Source: Saccoglossus kowalevskii (Eukaryota; Hemichordata; Enteropneusta; Harrimaniidae). Taken from it: a DNA stretch of 20,101 bases. The stretch is from NCBI RefSeq assembly GCF_000003605.2, contig NW_003114315.1:1-20101 (forward strand), given 5' to 3'. Positions 1 through 10,858 of this stretch are shown in pieces (position 1 is the first letter of the stretch; every line of letters starts with the position of its first letter). Made by a program: the position numbers and the translations under genes. The notes under the pieces were generated by a model, which searched no databases, was not told where the DNA came from, and saw only the letters and a program-made list of their open reading frames with translations.

Positions 1-97
1 ATTACAATAATACCTACAATGAGGATTTGGTAGATTCCAATAATACCTATGCAGGGATTTGGCAGATTCCCATAATAACTACGTGAGCATTTGGCAG

Positions 98-1170
98 ATT
101 CCAATAATACCTACGTGAGGATTTGACAGATTCCCATAATACCTACGGGAGGATTTGACAGATTCCCATAATACCTACGCGAGGATTTGACAGATTCCAA
201 TAATACCTACGTGAGGATTTGACAGATTCCAATAATACCTATGCGAGGATTTGACAGATTCCAATAATACCTATGCGAGCATTTGACAGATTCCCATAAT
301 ACTTACGTGAGCATTTGACAGATTCCAATAATACCTACGTGAGCATTTGACAGATTCCAATAATACCTACGTTAGGATTTGACAGATTCCAATAATACCT
401 ACGCGAGGATTTGACAGATTCTTATAATACCTACGTGAGGATTTGACAAATTCCCATAATACCTACATGAGGATTTGACAGATTCCCATAATACCTACGT
501 GAGCATTTGACAGATTCCTATAATACCTAAGTGAGCATTTGACAGATTCCTATAATACCTACGCAAGGATTTGGCAGATTACCATAATACCTACGTGAGC
601 ATTTGGCTGATTCCAATAATACCTACGTGAGGATTTGACAGATTCCCATAATACCTATGCGAGGATTTGACAGATTCCCATAATACCTACGTTAGCATTT
701 GGCAGATTCCAATAATACCTACGTGAGGATTTGACAGATTCCCATAATACCTACGTGAGGATTTGACAGATTCCAATAATACCTACATGAGGATTTGGCA
801 GATTCCAATAATACCTTGGTGAGCATATGGCAGATTCCCATAATACCTACGTGAGCATTTGGCTGATTCCAATAATACCTACGTGAGTATTTGACAGATT
901 CCCATAATACCTACGCAAGGATTTGACAGGTTCCCATAATACCTACGTGAGCATTTGGCAGATTACAATAATACCTACGTGAGGATTTGACAGATTACCA
1001 TAATACCTACGCGAGCATTTGACAGATTCCCATAATACCTAGGTGTGGATTTGACAGATTCCCATAATATCTACGTGAGGATTTGACAGATTCCAATAAT
1101 AGCTACGCGAGGATTTGGCAGATTCCAATAATACCTACGTGAGCATTTGACAGATTCCAATAATACCTAC
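98..1170. repeat. Source or partner of the 3232-bp-offset duplication
   Basis: This stretch reappears at 3330 to about 4400, exactly 3232 bp (101 monomers) downstream. Tags that keep the offset are the TTGGTGAGCATATGG unit (811 and 4043), GACAGGTTCCC (925 and 4157) and AGGTGTGGAT (1041 and 4273). It overlaps the first copy of the 800-bp tandem duplication. Because the distant copy carries the TTGG/CATATGG variant, it is closer to the first 800-bp copy than to the second. Confidence 0.85.
322..1121. repeat. First copy of an 800-bp (25-monomer) tandem duplication
   Basis: This 25-monomer block matches the next 800 bp (1122 to about 1940) in monomer order. Tags at constant 800-bp offset include an unusual TTATAATACC unit (422 and 1222), GACAGGTTCCC (925 and 1725) and AGGTGTGGAT (1041 and 1841). 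A few single-base differences separate the copies, for example the TTGGTGAGCATATGG variant near 813, which is absent from the second copy. Unequal exchange within the array is the simplest origin. Confidence 0.85.
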
Positions 1171-1940
1171 GTGAGGATTTGACAGATTCCAATAATACCT
1201 ACGCGAGGATTTGACAGATTATTATAATACCTACGTGAGGATTTGACAGATTCCCATAATACCTACATGAGGATTTGACAGATTCCCATAATACCTACGT
1301 CAGCATTTGACAGATTCCTATAATACCTACGTGAGCATTTGACAGATTCCTATAATACCTACGCGAGGATTTGGCAGATTACCATAATACCTACGTAAGC
1401 ATTTGGCTGATTCCAATAATACCTACGTGAGGATTTGACAGATTCCCATAATACCTATGCGAGGATTTGACAGATTCCCATAATACCTACGTTAGCATTT
1501 GGCAGATTCCAATAATACCTACGTGAGGATTTGACAGATTCCCATAATACCTACGTGAGGATTTGACAGATTCCAATAATACCTACATGAGGATTTGGCA
1601 GATTCCAATAATACCTAAGTGAGCATTTGGCAGATTCCCATAATACCTACGTGAGCATTTGGCTGATTCCAATAATACCTACGTGAGTATTTGACAGATT
1701 CCCATAAGACCTACGTGAGGATTTGACAGGTTCCCATAATACCTACGTGAGCATTTGGCAGATTCCAATAATACCTACGTGAGGATTTGACAGATTACCA
1801 TAATGCCTACGCGAGCATTTGACAGATTCCCATAATACCTAGGTGTGGATTTGACAGATTCCCATAATATCTACGTGAGGATTTGACAGATTCCAATAAT
1901 AGCTTCGCGAGGATTTGGCAGATTCCAATAATACCTACGT
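1122..1940. repeat. Second copy of the 800-bp tandem duplication
   Basis: Tandem partner of 322-1121, in the same monomer order. It has private substitutions, such as CATAAGACC near 1706, TAATGCCTACG near 1801 and TAGCTTCG near 1899. Agreement stops near 1940, where this copy continues with GTGGGGATTT and the first copy with GTGAGCATTT. Confidence 0.8.
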
Positions 1941-2159
1941 GGGGATTTGGCAGATTCCCATAATACCTACGTGAGGATTTGACAGATTCCCATAATACCT
2001 ACGTCAAGATTTGACTGATTTCCATAATACCTATGTGAGGATTTGACAGATTCCCATAATACCTACGCGAGGATTTGACAGATTCCCATAATACTTACGT
2101 GAGGATTTGACAGATTCCTATAATACCTACGTGAGCATTTGGCAGATTCCCATAATACC

Positions 2160-3329
2160 TCCGTAAGCATTTAGCAGATTCCAATAATACCTACGTGAGC
2201 ATTTGACAGATTCCAATAATACCTACGTGAGCATTTGACAGATTCCAATAATACCGACATGAGGATTTGACAGACTCCCATAATACCTACGTGAGCATTT
2301 GACAGATTCCAATAATACCTACGCGAGGATTTGACAGATTCCCATAATACCCACGTGAGCATTTGACAGATTCCAATAATACCTACGCGAGGATTTGACA
2401 GATTCCCATAATACCTACGTGAGCATTTGACAGATTCCAATAATACCTACGCGAGGATTTGACAGATTCCCATAATACCCACGTGAGCATTTGACAGATT
2501 CCAATAATACCTACGTGAGCATTTGGCAGATTACCATAATACCTACGTAAGCATTTGGCAGATTCCAATAATACCTACATGAGCATTTGACAGATTCCCA
2601 TAATACCTACGTAAGCATTTGGCAGATTCCAATAATACCTACGTGAGCATTTGGCAGATTCCCATGATACCGACGTAAGCATTTGGCAGATTCCAATAAT
2701 ACCTACGCGAGGATTTGACAGATTCCAATAATACCTATATGAGCATTTGGCAGATTCCCATAACACCTACGTAAGCATTTGACAGATTCCAATAATACCT
2801 GCGTGAGCATTTGATAGATTCCCATAATACCTACGTAAGCATTTGACAGATTTCCATAATACCTACGTAAGCATTTGACAGATTCCAATAATACCTACGT
2901 AAGCATTTGACAGATTCCAATAATACCTACGTGAGCATTTGACAGATTCCAATAATACCTACGTAAGCATTTGGCAGATTCCCATAATACCTACGTAAGC
3001 ATTTGACAGATTCCAATAATACCTACGTGAGCATTTCACAGATTCCTATAATACCTACGTAAGCATTTGACAGATTTCCATAATACCTACGTAAGCATTT
3101 GACAGATTCCAATAATACCTATGTGAGGATTTGACAGATTCCAATAATACCTATGTGAGCATTTGGCAGATTCCCATAATACCTACGTAAGCATTTGGCA
3201 GATTCCAATAATACCTACGTGAGCATTTGACAGATTCCAATAATACCTACATGAGGATTTGGCAGATTCCCATAATACCTACGTGAGCATTTGGCAGATT
3301 CCCATAATACCTACGTAAGCATTTGACAG
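2160..3329. repeat. Middle segment of the proximal domain, GTAAGC-rich monomers
   Basis: Still 32-bp monomers in unbroken register, but the composition differs from both sides. GTAAGC (A at unit base 20) with TTGGCAG or TTGACAG alternates with ATTCCA units, and the GCGAGG and GTGTGG types largely disappear after about 2720. It separates the two copies of the 3232-bp-offset duplication. Around 2285-2500 lies a dimeric sub-pattern with CACGTG, listed separately. No gene is supported. Minus-strand open stretches here (up to 89 codons, 2171-2440) follow the repeat only. Confidence 0.7.
2285..2500. repeat. Dimeric sub-array with CACGTG variant units
   Basis: Two monomer types alternate here: ATTCCA with GCGAGG, and ATTCCC with GTGAGC. 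In two units, T at unit base 15 is replaced by C, creating CACGTG at 2352 and 2480, 128 bp (4 monomers) apart. The same alternation and the same CACGTG pair occur at 5720-5860 in the distal domain. The T-to-C change also turns a minus-strand TAG into TGG, which is why the longest open frame of the window lies here. Confidence 0.75.
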
Positions 3330-4400
3330 ATTCCAATAATACCTACGTGAGGATTTGACAGATTCCCATAATACCTACGCAAGGATTTGACAGATTCCCA
3401 TAATACCTACGCGAGGATTTGACAGATTCCAATAATACCTACGTGAGGATTTGACAGATTCCAATAATACCTATGCGAGGATTTGACAGATTCCAATAAT
3501 ACCTATGCGAGCATTTGACAGATTCCCATAATACTTACGTGAGCATTTGACAGATTCCAATAATACCTACGTGAGCATTTGACAGATTCCAATAATACCT
3601 ACGTTAGGATTTGACAGATTCCAATAATACCTACGCAAGGATTTGACAGATTCTTATAATACCTACGTGAGGATTTGACAGATTCCCATAATACCTACAT
3701 GAGGATTTGACAGATTCCCATAATACCTACGTGAGCATTTGACAGATTCCTATAATACCTAAGTGAGCATTTGACAGATTCCTATAATACCTACGCAAGG
3801 ATTTGGCAGATTACCATAATACCTACGTGAGCATTTGGCTGATTCCAATAATACCTATGTGAGGATTTGACAGATTCCCATAATACCTATGCGAGGATTT
3901 GACAGATTCCCATAATACCTACATTAGCATTTGGCAGATTCCAATAATACCTACGTGAGGATTTGACAGATTCCCATAATACCTACGTGAGGATTTGACA
4001 GATTCCAATAATACCTACATGAGGATTTGGCAGATTCCAATAATACCTTGGTGAGCATATGGCAGATTCTCATAATACCTACGTGAGCATTTGGCTGATT
4101 CCAATAATACCTACGTGAGTATTTGACAGATTCCCATAATACCTACGCAAGGATTTGACAGGTTCCCATAATACCTACGTGAGCATTTGGCAGATTACAA
4201 TAATACCTACGTGAGGATTTGACAGATTACCATAATACCTACGCGAGCATTTGACAGATTCCCATAATACCTAGGTGTGGATTTGACAGATTCCCATAAT
4301 ATCTACGTGAGGATTTGACAGATTCCAATAATAGCTACGCGAGGATTTGGCAGATTCCAATAATACCTACGTGAGCATTTGACAGATTCCAATAATACCT
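3330..4400. repeat. Second copy of the 3232-bp-offset duplication
   Basis: Monomer-by-monomer match to 98 to about 1170. Small differences include GCAAGG for CGGGAGG in the second unit, TACATTAGC near 3920 and CAGATTCTC near 4066. The match runs until the unit at 4386, where this copy reads GCAAGG and the first reads GTGAGG. The distal domain begins directly after it, so the domain boundary coincides with a duplication boundary. Confidence 0.83.
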
Positions 4401-4417
4401 ACGCAAGGATTTGACAG

Positions 4418-4453
4418 ATTCCCATAATACCTACGTAAGCATTTGGCAGGCAG
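4418..4453. repeat. First 36-bp marker monomer (GCAG duplication)
   Basis: Monomer enlarged from 32 to 36 bp by a direct repeat of four bases at its end (TTTGGCAGGCAG instead of TTTGGCAG). It is the first of 27 such units. Almost all carry GTAAGC in the middle and are followed by two ATTCCA/GTGAGG units, so all 27 probably descend from one slippage event and were spread by amplification of larger blocks. Seven of them (6313, 9667, 11151, 11823, 13239, 14723, 16655) share an extra T-to-C change (ATTCGGCAGG), marking a sub-lineage. Confidence 0.9.
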
Positions 4454-5719
4454 ATTCCAATAATACCTACGTGAGGATTTGACAGATTCCAATAATACCT
4501 ACGTGAGGATTTGACAGATTACCATGATATCTACGTGAGCATTTGACAAATTCCCATAATACCTACCTGAGCATTTGGCAGATTCCCATAATACCTACGT
4601 GAGCATTTGACAGATTACCATAATACCTACGTGAGCATTTGACAGATTCCTATAATACCTACGTGAGCATTTGACAGATTCCCATAATACCTACGTGAGC
4701 ATTTGACAGACTCCCATAATACCTACGTGAGCATTTGGCAGATTCCCATAATACCTACGTGAGCATTTGACAGATTACCATAATGCCTATGTAAGCATTT
4801 GGCAGATTCCTATAATACCTACGTGAGGATTTGACAGATTCCCATAATACCTACGTGAGCATTTGGCAGATTCCCATAATACCTACGTGAGCATTTGGAA
4901 GATTCCAATAATACCTAGGTGAGGATTTGACAGATTCCCATAATACCTAGGAGAGGATTTGACAGATTCCCATAATACCTACGTAAGCATTTGGCAGGCA
5001 GATTCCAATAATACCTACGTGAGGATTTGACAGATTCCAATAATACCTACGTGAGGATTTGACAGATTACCATGATATCTACGTGAGCATTTGACAAATT
5101 CCCATAATACCTACGTGAGCATTTGGCAGATTCCCATAATACCTACGTGAGCATTTGACAGATTACCATAATACCTACGTGAGCATTTGACAGATTCCCA
5201 TAATACCTACGTGAGCATTTGACAGACTCCCATAATACCTACGTGAGCATTTGGCAGATTCCCATAATACCTACGTGTGCATTTGACAGATTACCATAAT
5301 ACCTACGTGAGCATTTTGCAGATTCCCATAAGACCTACGTGAGCATTTGAAAGATTCCAATAATATCTACGTGAGGATTTGACAGATTCCCATAATACCT
5401 AGGCGAGGATTTGACAGATTCCCATAATACCTACGTAAGCATTTGGCAGGCAGATTCCAATAATACCTACGTGAGGATTTGACAGATTCCAATAATACCT
5501 ACGTGAGGATTTGACAGATTACCATGATATCTATGTGAGCATTTGACAAATACCCATAATACCTACGTGAGCATTCGGCAGATTCCCATAATACGTACGT
5601 GAGCATTTGACAGATTCCCATAATACCTACGTGAGCATTTGACAGATTACCATAATGCCAACGTGAGGATTTGACAGATTCCCATAATACCTACGTGAGC
5701 ATTTGACAGATTCCCATAA

Positions 5720-5860
5720 TACCCACGTGAGCATTTGACAGATTCCAATAATACCTACGCGAGGATTTGACAGATTCCCATAATACCTACGTGAGCATTT
5801 GACAGATTCCAATAATACCTACGCGAGGATTTGAGAGATTCCCATATACCCACGTGAGCA
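5720..5860. repeat. CACGTG dimer block matching the proximal domain
   Basis: Alternating ATTCCA/GCGAGG and ATTCCC/GTGAGC units with CACGTG at 5724 and 5851, as at 2352 and 2480. Spacing is 127 bp here because of a 1-bp deletion in CCCATATACC (5841-5850). GCGAGG-type ATTCCA units are otherwise rare in the distal domain. It looks like a patch exchanged with, or kept from, the proximal domain. Confidence 0.7.
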
Positions 5861-5945
5861 TTTGACAGATTCCCATAATACCTACGTGAGCATTTGGCAG
5901 ATTCCCATATACCTACGTGAGCATTTGACAGATACCATAATGCTA
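5841..5945. other. Cluster of four 1-bp deletions
   Basis: Within about 105 bp, four monomers each lack one base: CCCATATACC (one A missing, twice), GATACC (one T missing) and AATGCTACG (one C missing). In several kilobases on either side no monomer lacks a base. The cluster restores nothing and has no coding context. It may be a patch of poor consensus, since all four losses shorten a doublet, or a locally damaged segment. Confidence 0.8.
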
Positions 5946-6020
5946 CGTAAGCATTTGGCAGATTCCTATAATACCTACGTGAGCATTTGGAAGATTCCCA
6001 TAATACCTACGTAAGCATTT

Positions 6021-7504
6021 GGCAGGCAGATTCCAATAATACCTACGTGAGGATTTGACAGATTCCAATAATACCTACGTGAGGATTTGACAGACTCCCA
6101 TAATACCTACGTGAGCATTTGGCAGATTCCCATAATACCTACGTGAGCATTTGACAGATTACCATAATGCCTACGTAAGCATTTGGCAGATTCCTATAAT
6201 ACCTACGTGAGCATTTGGAAGATTCCAATAATACCTACGTGAGGATTTGAGAGATTCCCATAATACCAACGCGAGGATTTGACAGATTCCCATAATACCT
6301 ACGTAAGCATTCGGCAGGCAGATTCCAATAATACCTACGTGAGGATTTGACAGATTCCAATAATACCTACGTGAGGATTTTACAGATTACCATGATATCT
6401 ACGTGAGCATTTGACAGATTCCCATAATACCTACGTGAGCATTTGACAGATTACCATAATGCCAACGTGAGGATTTGACAGATTCCCATAATACCTACGT
6501 GAGCATTTGGCAGATTCCCATAATACCTACGTGAGCATTTTACAGACTCCCATAATACCTACGTGAGCATTTGGCAGATTCCCATAATACCTACGTGAGC
6601 ATTTGACAGATTACCATAATACCTACGTGAGCATTTTACAGACTCCCATAATACCTACGTGAGCATTTGGCAGATTCCCATAATACCTACATGAGCATTT
6701 GACAGATTACCATAATACCTACGTGAGCATTTGACAGATTCCTATAATACCTACGTGAGCATTTGACAGATTCCCATAATACCTACGTGAGCATTTGACA
6801 GACTCCCATAATACCTACGTGAGCATTTGACAGATTACCATAATACCTATGTGAGCATTTGACAGATTACCATAATGCCTACGTAAGCATTTGGCAGATT
6901 CCTATAATACCTACGTGAGGATTTGACAGATTCCCATAATACCTACGTGAGCATTTGGCAGATTCCCATAATACCTACGTGAGCATTTGGAAGATTCCAA
7001 TAATACCTACGTGAGGATTTGACAGATTCCCATAATACCTAGGCGAGGATTTGACAGATTCCCATAATACCTATGTAAGCATTTGGCAGGCAGATTCCAA
7101 TAATACCTACGTGAGGATTTGACAGATTCCAATAATACCTACGTGAGGATTTGACAGATTACCATGATATCTACGTGAGCATTTGACAAATTCCCATAAT
7201 ACCTACGTGAGCATTCGGCAGATTCCCATAATACCTACGTGAGCATTTGACAGATTACCATAATACCTACGTGAGCATTTGACAGATTCCTATAATACCT
7301 ACGTGAGCATTTGACAGATTCCCATAATACCTACGTGAGCATTTGACAGACTCCCATAATACCTACGTGAGCATTTGGCAGATTCCCATAATACCTACGT
7401 GAGCATTTGACAGATTACCATAATGCCTACGTAAGCATTTGGCAGATTCCTATAATACCTACGTGAGCATTTGGAAGATTCCCATAATACCTACATAAGC
7501 ATTT
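6021..7504. repeat. 1484-bp higher-order unit, copy 1 (292+772+420)
   Basis: Three consecutive cassettes: 6021-6312 (292 bp), 6313-7084 (772 bp) and 7085-7504 (420 bp). The same lengths in the same order occur at 9375-10858 and 14431-15914. The 292-bp cassette continues after two ATTCCA units with GACTCCC instead of the CATGATATCT unit. The 772-bp cassette starts after ATTCGGCAGG and carries TTTTACAGATTACC. The 420-bp cassette is 13 monomers ending in a TTGGAAG unit and the next marker. Confidence 0.88.
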
Positions 7505-8438
7505 GGCAGGCAGATTCCAATAATACCTACGTGAGGATTTGACAGATTCCAATAATACCTTCGTGAGGATTTGACAGATTACCATGATATCTACGTGAGC
7601 ATTTGACAAATTCCCATAATACCTACGTGAGCATTCGGCAGATTCCCATAATACCTACGTGAGCATTTGACAGATTCCCATAATACCTACGTGAGCATTT
7701 GACAGATTACCATAATGCCAACGTGAGGATTTGACAGATTCCCATAATACCTACGTGAGCATTTGGCAGATTCCCATAATACCTACGTGAGCATTTTACA
7801 GACTCCCCATAATACCTACGTGAGCATTTGGGCAGATTCCCATAATACCTACGCGAGGATTTGACAGGTTCCCATAATACCTACGTGAGCATTTGGCAGA
7901 TTCCAATAATACCTACGTGAGGATTTGACAGATTACCATAATACCTACGCGAGCATTTGACAGATTCCCATAATACCTAGGTGTGGATTTGACAGATTCC
8001 CATAATATCTACGTGAGGATTTGACAGATTCCAATAATAGCTATGCGAGGATTTGGCAGATTCCAATAATACCTACGTGAGGATTTGACAGATTCCCATA
8101 ATACCAACGTGAGCATTTGACAGACTCCCATAATACCTATGTGAGCATTTGGCAGATTCCCATAATACCTACGTGAGCATTTGACAGATTACCATAATGA
8201 CTACGTAAGCATTTGGCAGATTCCTATAATACCTACGTGAGGATTTGACAGATTCCCATAATACCTACATGAGGATTTGACAGATTCCCATAATACCTAC
8301 GTGAGCATTTGACAGATTCCTATAATACCTACGTGAGCATTTGACAGATTCCCATAATACCTACGTGAGGATTTGACAAATTCTAATAATACCTACGTGA
8401 GGATTTGACAGATTCCCATAATACCTACGTAAGCATTT
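7505..8438. repeat. 740-type block interrupted by proximal-type monomers (934 bp)
   Basis: It begins like the 740-bp blocks at 12499, 15915 and 18395: all four have ACCTTCGTGAGG in the second unit after the marker and GATATC 81 bp after the marker start. Near 7840 it switches to a proximal-domain string. The length is 934 = 740 + 6 monomers + 2 bases. The two extra bases are GACTCCCC near 7801 and TTTGGGCAG near 7827, just before the switch. Confidence 0.8.
7850..8085. repeat. Proximal-domain patch inside the distal domain
   Basis: Rare units in a row: GACAGGTTCCC (7863), TTACCATAATACC with GCGAGC, AGGTGTGGAT (7979), CATAATATCT with GTGAGG, and ATAGCTATGCGAGG. The same string occurs at 925, 1725 and 4157 onward in the proximal domain and nowhere else in the distal domain. 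It shares GCGAGG before GACAGGTTCCC and ATTCCA after it. Gene conversion or unequal exchange is inferred; a misjoin in assembly is the alternative. Confidence 0.82.
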
Positions 8439-8858
8439 GGCAGGCAGATTCCAATAATACCTACGTGAGGATTTGACAGATTCCAATAATACCTAAGTGA
8501 GGATTTGAAAGATTACCATGATATCTACGTGAGCATTTGACAAATTCCCATAATACCTGCGTGAGCATTTGGCAGATTCCCATAATACCTACATGAGCAT
8601 TTGACAGATTACCATAATACCTACGTGAGCATTTGACAGATTCCTATAATACCTACGTGAGCATTTGACAGATTCCCATAATACCTACGTGAGCATTTGA
8701 CAGACTCCCATAATACCTACGTGAGCATTTGGCAGATTCCCATAATACCTACGTGAGCATTTGGAAGATTCCAATAATACCTACGTGAGGATTTGACAGA
8801 TTCCCATAATACCTACGCGAGGATTTGACAGATTCCCATAATACCTACGTAAGCATTT
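8439..8858. repeat. 420-bp cassette, solitary copy
   Basis: A 13-monomer cassette with the same length as those at 7085, 10439, 15495 and 17975. It is not preceded by the 292+772 pair. Private variants include CTAAGTGAGG with TTGAAAGATTACC near 8490-8515 and CCTGCGTGAGC near 8547. The end differs from other 420-bp copies: it carries ATTCCA after TTGGAAG and GCGAGG units before the next marker, so its last third comes from another arrangement. Confidence 0.78.
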
Positions 8859-10858
8859 GGCAGGCAGATTCCAATAATACCTACTTGAGGATTTGACAGA
8901 TTCCAATAATACCTACGTGAGGATTTGACAGATTACCATGATATCTACGTGAGCATTTGACAAATTCCCATAATACCTACGTGAGCATTTGGCAGATTCC
9001 CATAATACCTACGTGAGCATTTGACAGATTACCATAATACCTACGTGAGCATTTGACAGATTCCTATAATACCTAAGTGAGCATTTGACAGATTCCCATA
9101 ATACCTACGTGAGCATTTGACAGACTCCCATAATACCTACGTGAGCATTTGGCAGATTCCCATAATACCTATGTGAGCATTTGACAGATTACCATAATGC
9201 CTACGTAAGCATTTGGCAGATTCCTATAATACCTACGTGAGGATTTGACAGATTCCCATAATACCTACGTGAGCATTAGGAAGATTCCAATAACACCTAC
9301 GTGAGGATATGACAGATTCCCATAATACCTAGGCGAGGATTTGACAGATTCCCATAATACCTACGTAAGCATTTGGCAGGCAGATTCCAATAATACCTAC
9401 GTGAGGATTTGACAGATTCCAATAATACCTACGTGAGGATTTGACAGACTCCCATAATACCTACGTGAGCATTTGGCAGATTCCCATAATACCTACGTGA
9501 GCATTTGACAGATTACCATAATGCCTACGTAAGCATTTGGCAGATTCCTATAATACCTACGTGAGCATTTGGAAGATTCCAATAATACCTACGTGAGGAT
9601 TTGAGAGATTCCCATAATACCAACGCGAGGATTTGACAGATTCCCATAATACCTACGTAAGCATTCGGCAGGCAGATTCCAATAATACCTACGTTAGGAT
9701 TTGACAGATTCCAATAATACCTACGTGAGGATTTTACAGATTACCATGATATCTACGTGAGCATTTGACAGATTCCCATAATACCTACGTGAGCATTTGA
9801 CAGATTACCATAATGCCAACGTGAGGATTTGACAGATTCCCATAATACCTACGTGAGCATTTGGCAGATTCCCATAATACCTACGTGAGCATTTTACAGA
9901 CTCCCATAATACCTACGTGAGCATTTGGCAGATTCCCATAATACCTACGTGAGCATTTGACAGATTACCATAATACCTACGTGAGCATTTTACAGACTCC
10001 CATAATACCTACGTGAGCATTTGGCAGATTCCCATAATACCTACATGAGCATTTGACAGATTACCATAATACCTACGTGAGCATTTGACAGATTCCTATA
10101 ATACCTACGTGAGCATTTGACAGATTCCCATAATATCTACGTGAGCATTTGACAGACTCCCATAATACCTACGTGAGCATTTGACAGATTACCATAATAC
10201 CTATGTGAGCATTTGACAGATTACCATAATGCCTACGTAAGCATTTGGCAGATTCCTATAATACCTACGTGAGGATTTGACAGATTCCCATAATACCTAC
10301 GTGAGCATTTGGCAGATTCCCATAATACCTACGTGAGCATTTGGAAGATTCCAATAATACCTACGTGAGGATTTGACAGATTCCCATAATACCTAGGCGA
10401 GGATTTGACAGATTCCCATAATACCTATGTAAGCATTTGGCAGGCAGATTCCAATAATACCTACGTGAGGATTTGACAGATTCCAATAATACCTACGTGA
10501 GGATTTGACAGATTACCATGATATCTATGTGAGCATTTGACAAATTCCCATAATACCTACGTGAGCATTCGGCAGATTCCCATAATACCTACGTGAGCAT
10601 TTGACAGATTACCATAATACCTACGTGAGCATTTGACAGATTCCTATAATACCTACGTGAGCATTTGACAGATTCCCATAATACCTACGTGAGCATTTGA
10701 CAGACTCCCATAATACCTACGTGAGCATTTGGCAGATTCCCATAATACCTACGTGAGCATTTGACAGATTACCATAATGCCTACGTAAGCATTTGGCAGA
10801 TTCCTATAATACCTACGTGAGCATTTGGAAGATTCCCATAATACCTACGTAAGCATTT
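8859..10858. repeat. 2000-bp higher-order unit, copy 1 (516+292+772+420)
   Basis: Four cassettes bounded by markers at 8859, 9375, 9667, 10439 and 10859. The whole order and all lengths recur at 13915-15914, an offset of 5056 bp (158 monomers of 32 bp). Shared private tags keep this offset: TACTTGAGG just after the first marker, ACCTAAGTGAGC (9071 and 14127) and GAGCATTAGGAAG (9271 and 14327). By eye only scattered substitutions separate the copies, for example TAACACC near 9291 and GAGGATATGACAG near 9303. Confidence 0.9.

Larger units (their letters stand above)
1..4400. repeat. Proximal domain: plain 32-bp monomers, no 36-bp marker units
   Basis: About 137 monomers with no GGCAGGCAG unit. 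From 34 to 4386 the unit phase does not slip by a single net base. Monomers here are a mixed population: ATTCCA and ATTCCC starts, GAGG and GAGC middles, and a high share of GCGAGG. Rare types include GTGTGG (around 1041, 1841, 4273), a TTGG variant with GAGCATATGG (811, 4043) and GACAGGTTCCC (925, 1725, 4157). These rare types serve as tags that reveal internal duplications. The right boundary is set by the first 36-bp unit (4418-4453) and by the end of the 3232-bp-offset copy near 4400. Confidence 0.85.
5445..6020. repeat. Higher-order block, 576 bp, with four 1-bp deletions
   Basis: Bounded by marker units at 5445 and 6021. The length is 18 monomers plus 4 minus 4. The four missing bases are visible: CCCATATACC near 5841, ATTCCCATATACC near 5901, GATACC near 5931 and TAATGCTACG near 5939. 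The block contains the CACGTG dimer patch. It holds the same place (before a 292-bp block) as the 516-bp blocks at 8859 and 13915, but is two monomers longer. Confidence 0.75.

Noticed and set aside
509-555. Bacterial-type promoter: TTGACA followed by TATAAT
   Set aside because: Both hexamers occur in many units (TTGACAGATTCCTATAAT), but they are 6 bp apart, and 38 bp apart to the next unit. The functional spacing is about 17 bp, and nothing else in the window is prokaryotic.
2171-2440. Minus-strand open frame of 89 codons, with neighbours at 2383-2568, 2575-2766 and 2703-2888
   Set aside because: 32 is not a multiple of 3, so a frame walks through all three phases and repeats every 96 bp. 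The consensus has a minus-strand TAG at CTCACGTAG. The frames are long only where CCACGTG or GTAAGC variants remove that stop. No codon-level conservation, start context or splice signals are seen.
5441-6040. The 576-bp marker interval as a distinct cassette class
   Set aside because: Once the four 1-bp deletions are added back it is 580 bp, 18 monomers plus 4, in line with the others. The same applies to 672 (676) and 934 (932 after removing two insertions).
7427-7609. Four near-identical 60-codon minus-strand frames (also 12421-12603, 15837-16019, 18317-18499)
   Set aside because: Each spans a 36-bp marker monomer, whose 4 extra bases shift the frame past the usual stop. Their similarity follows from cassette duplication and does not show selection on a protein.
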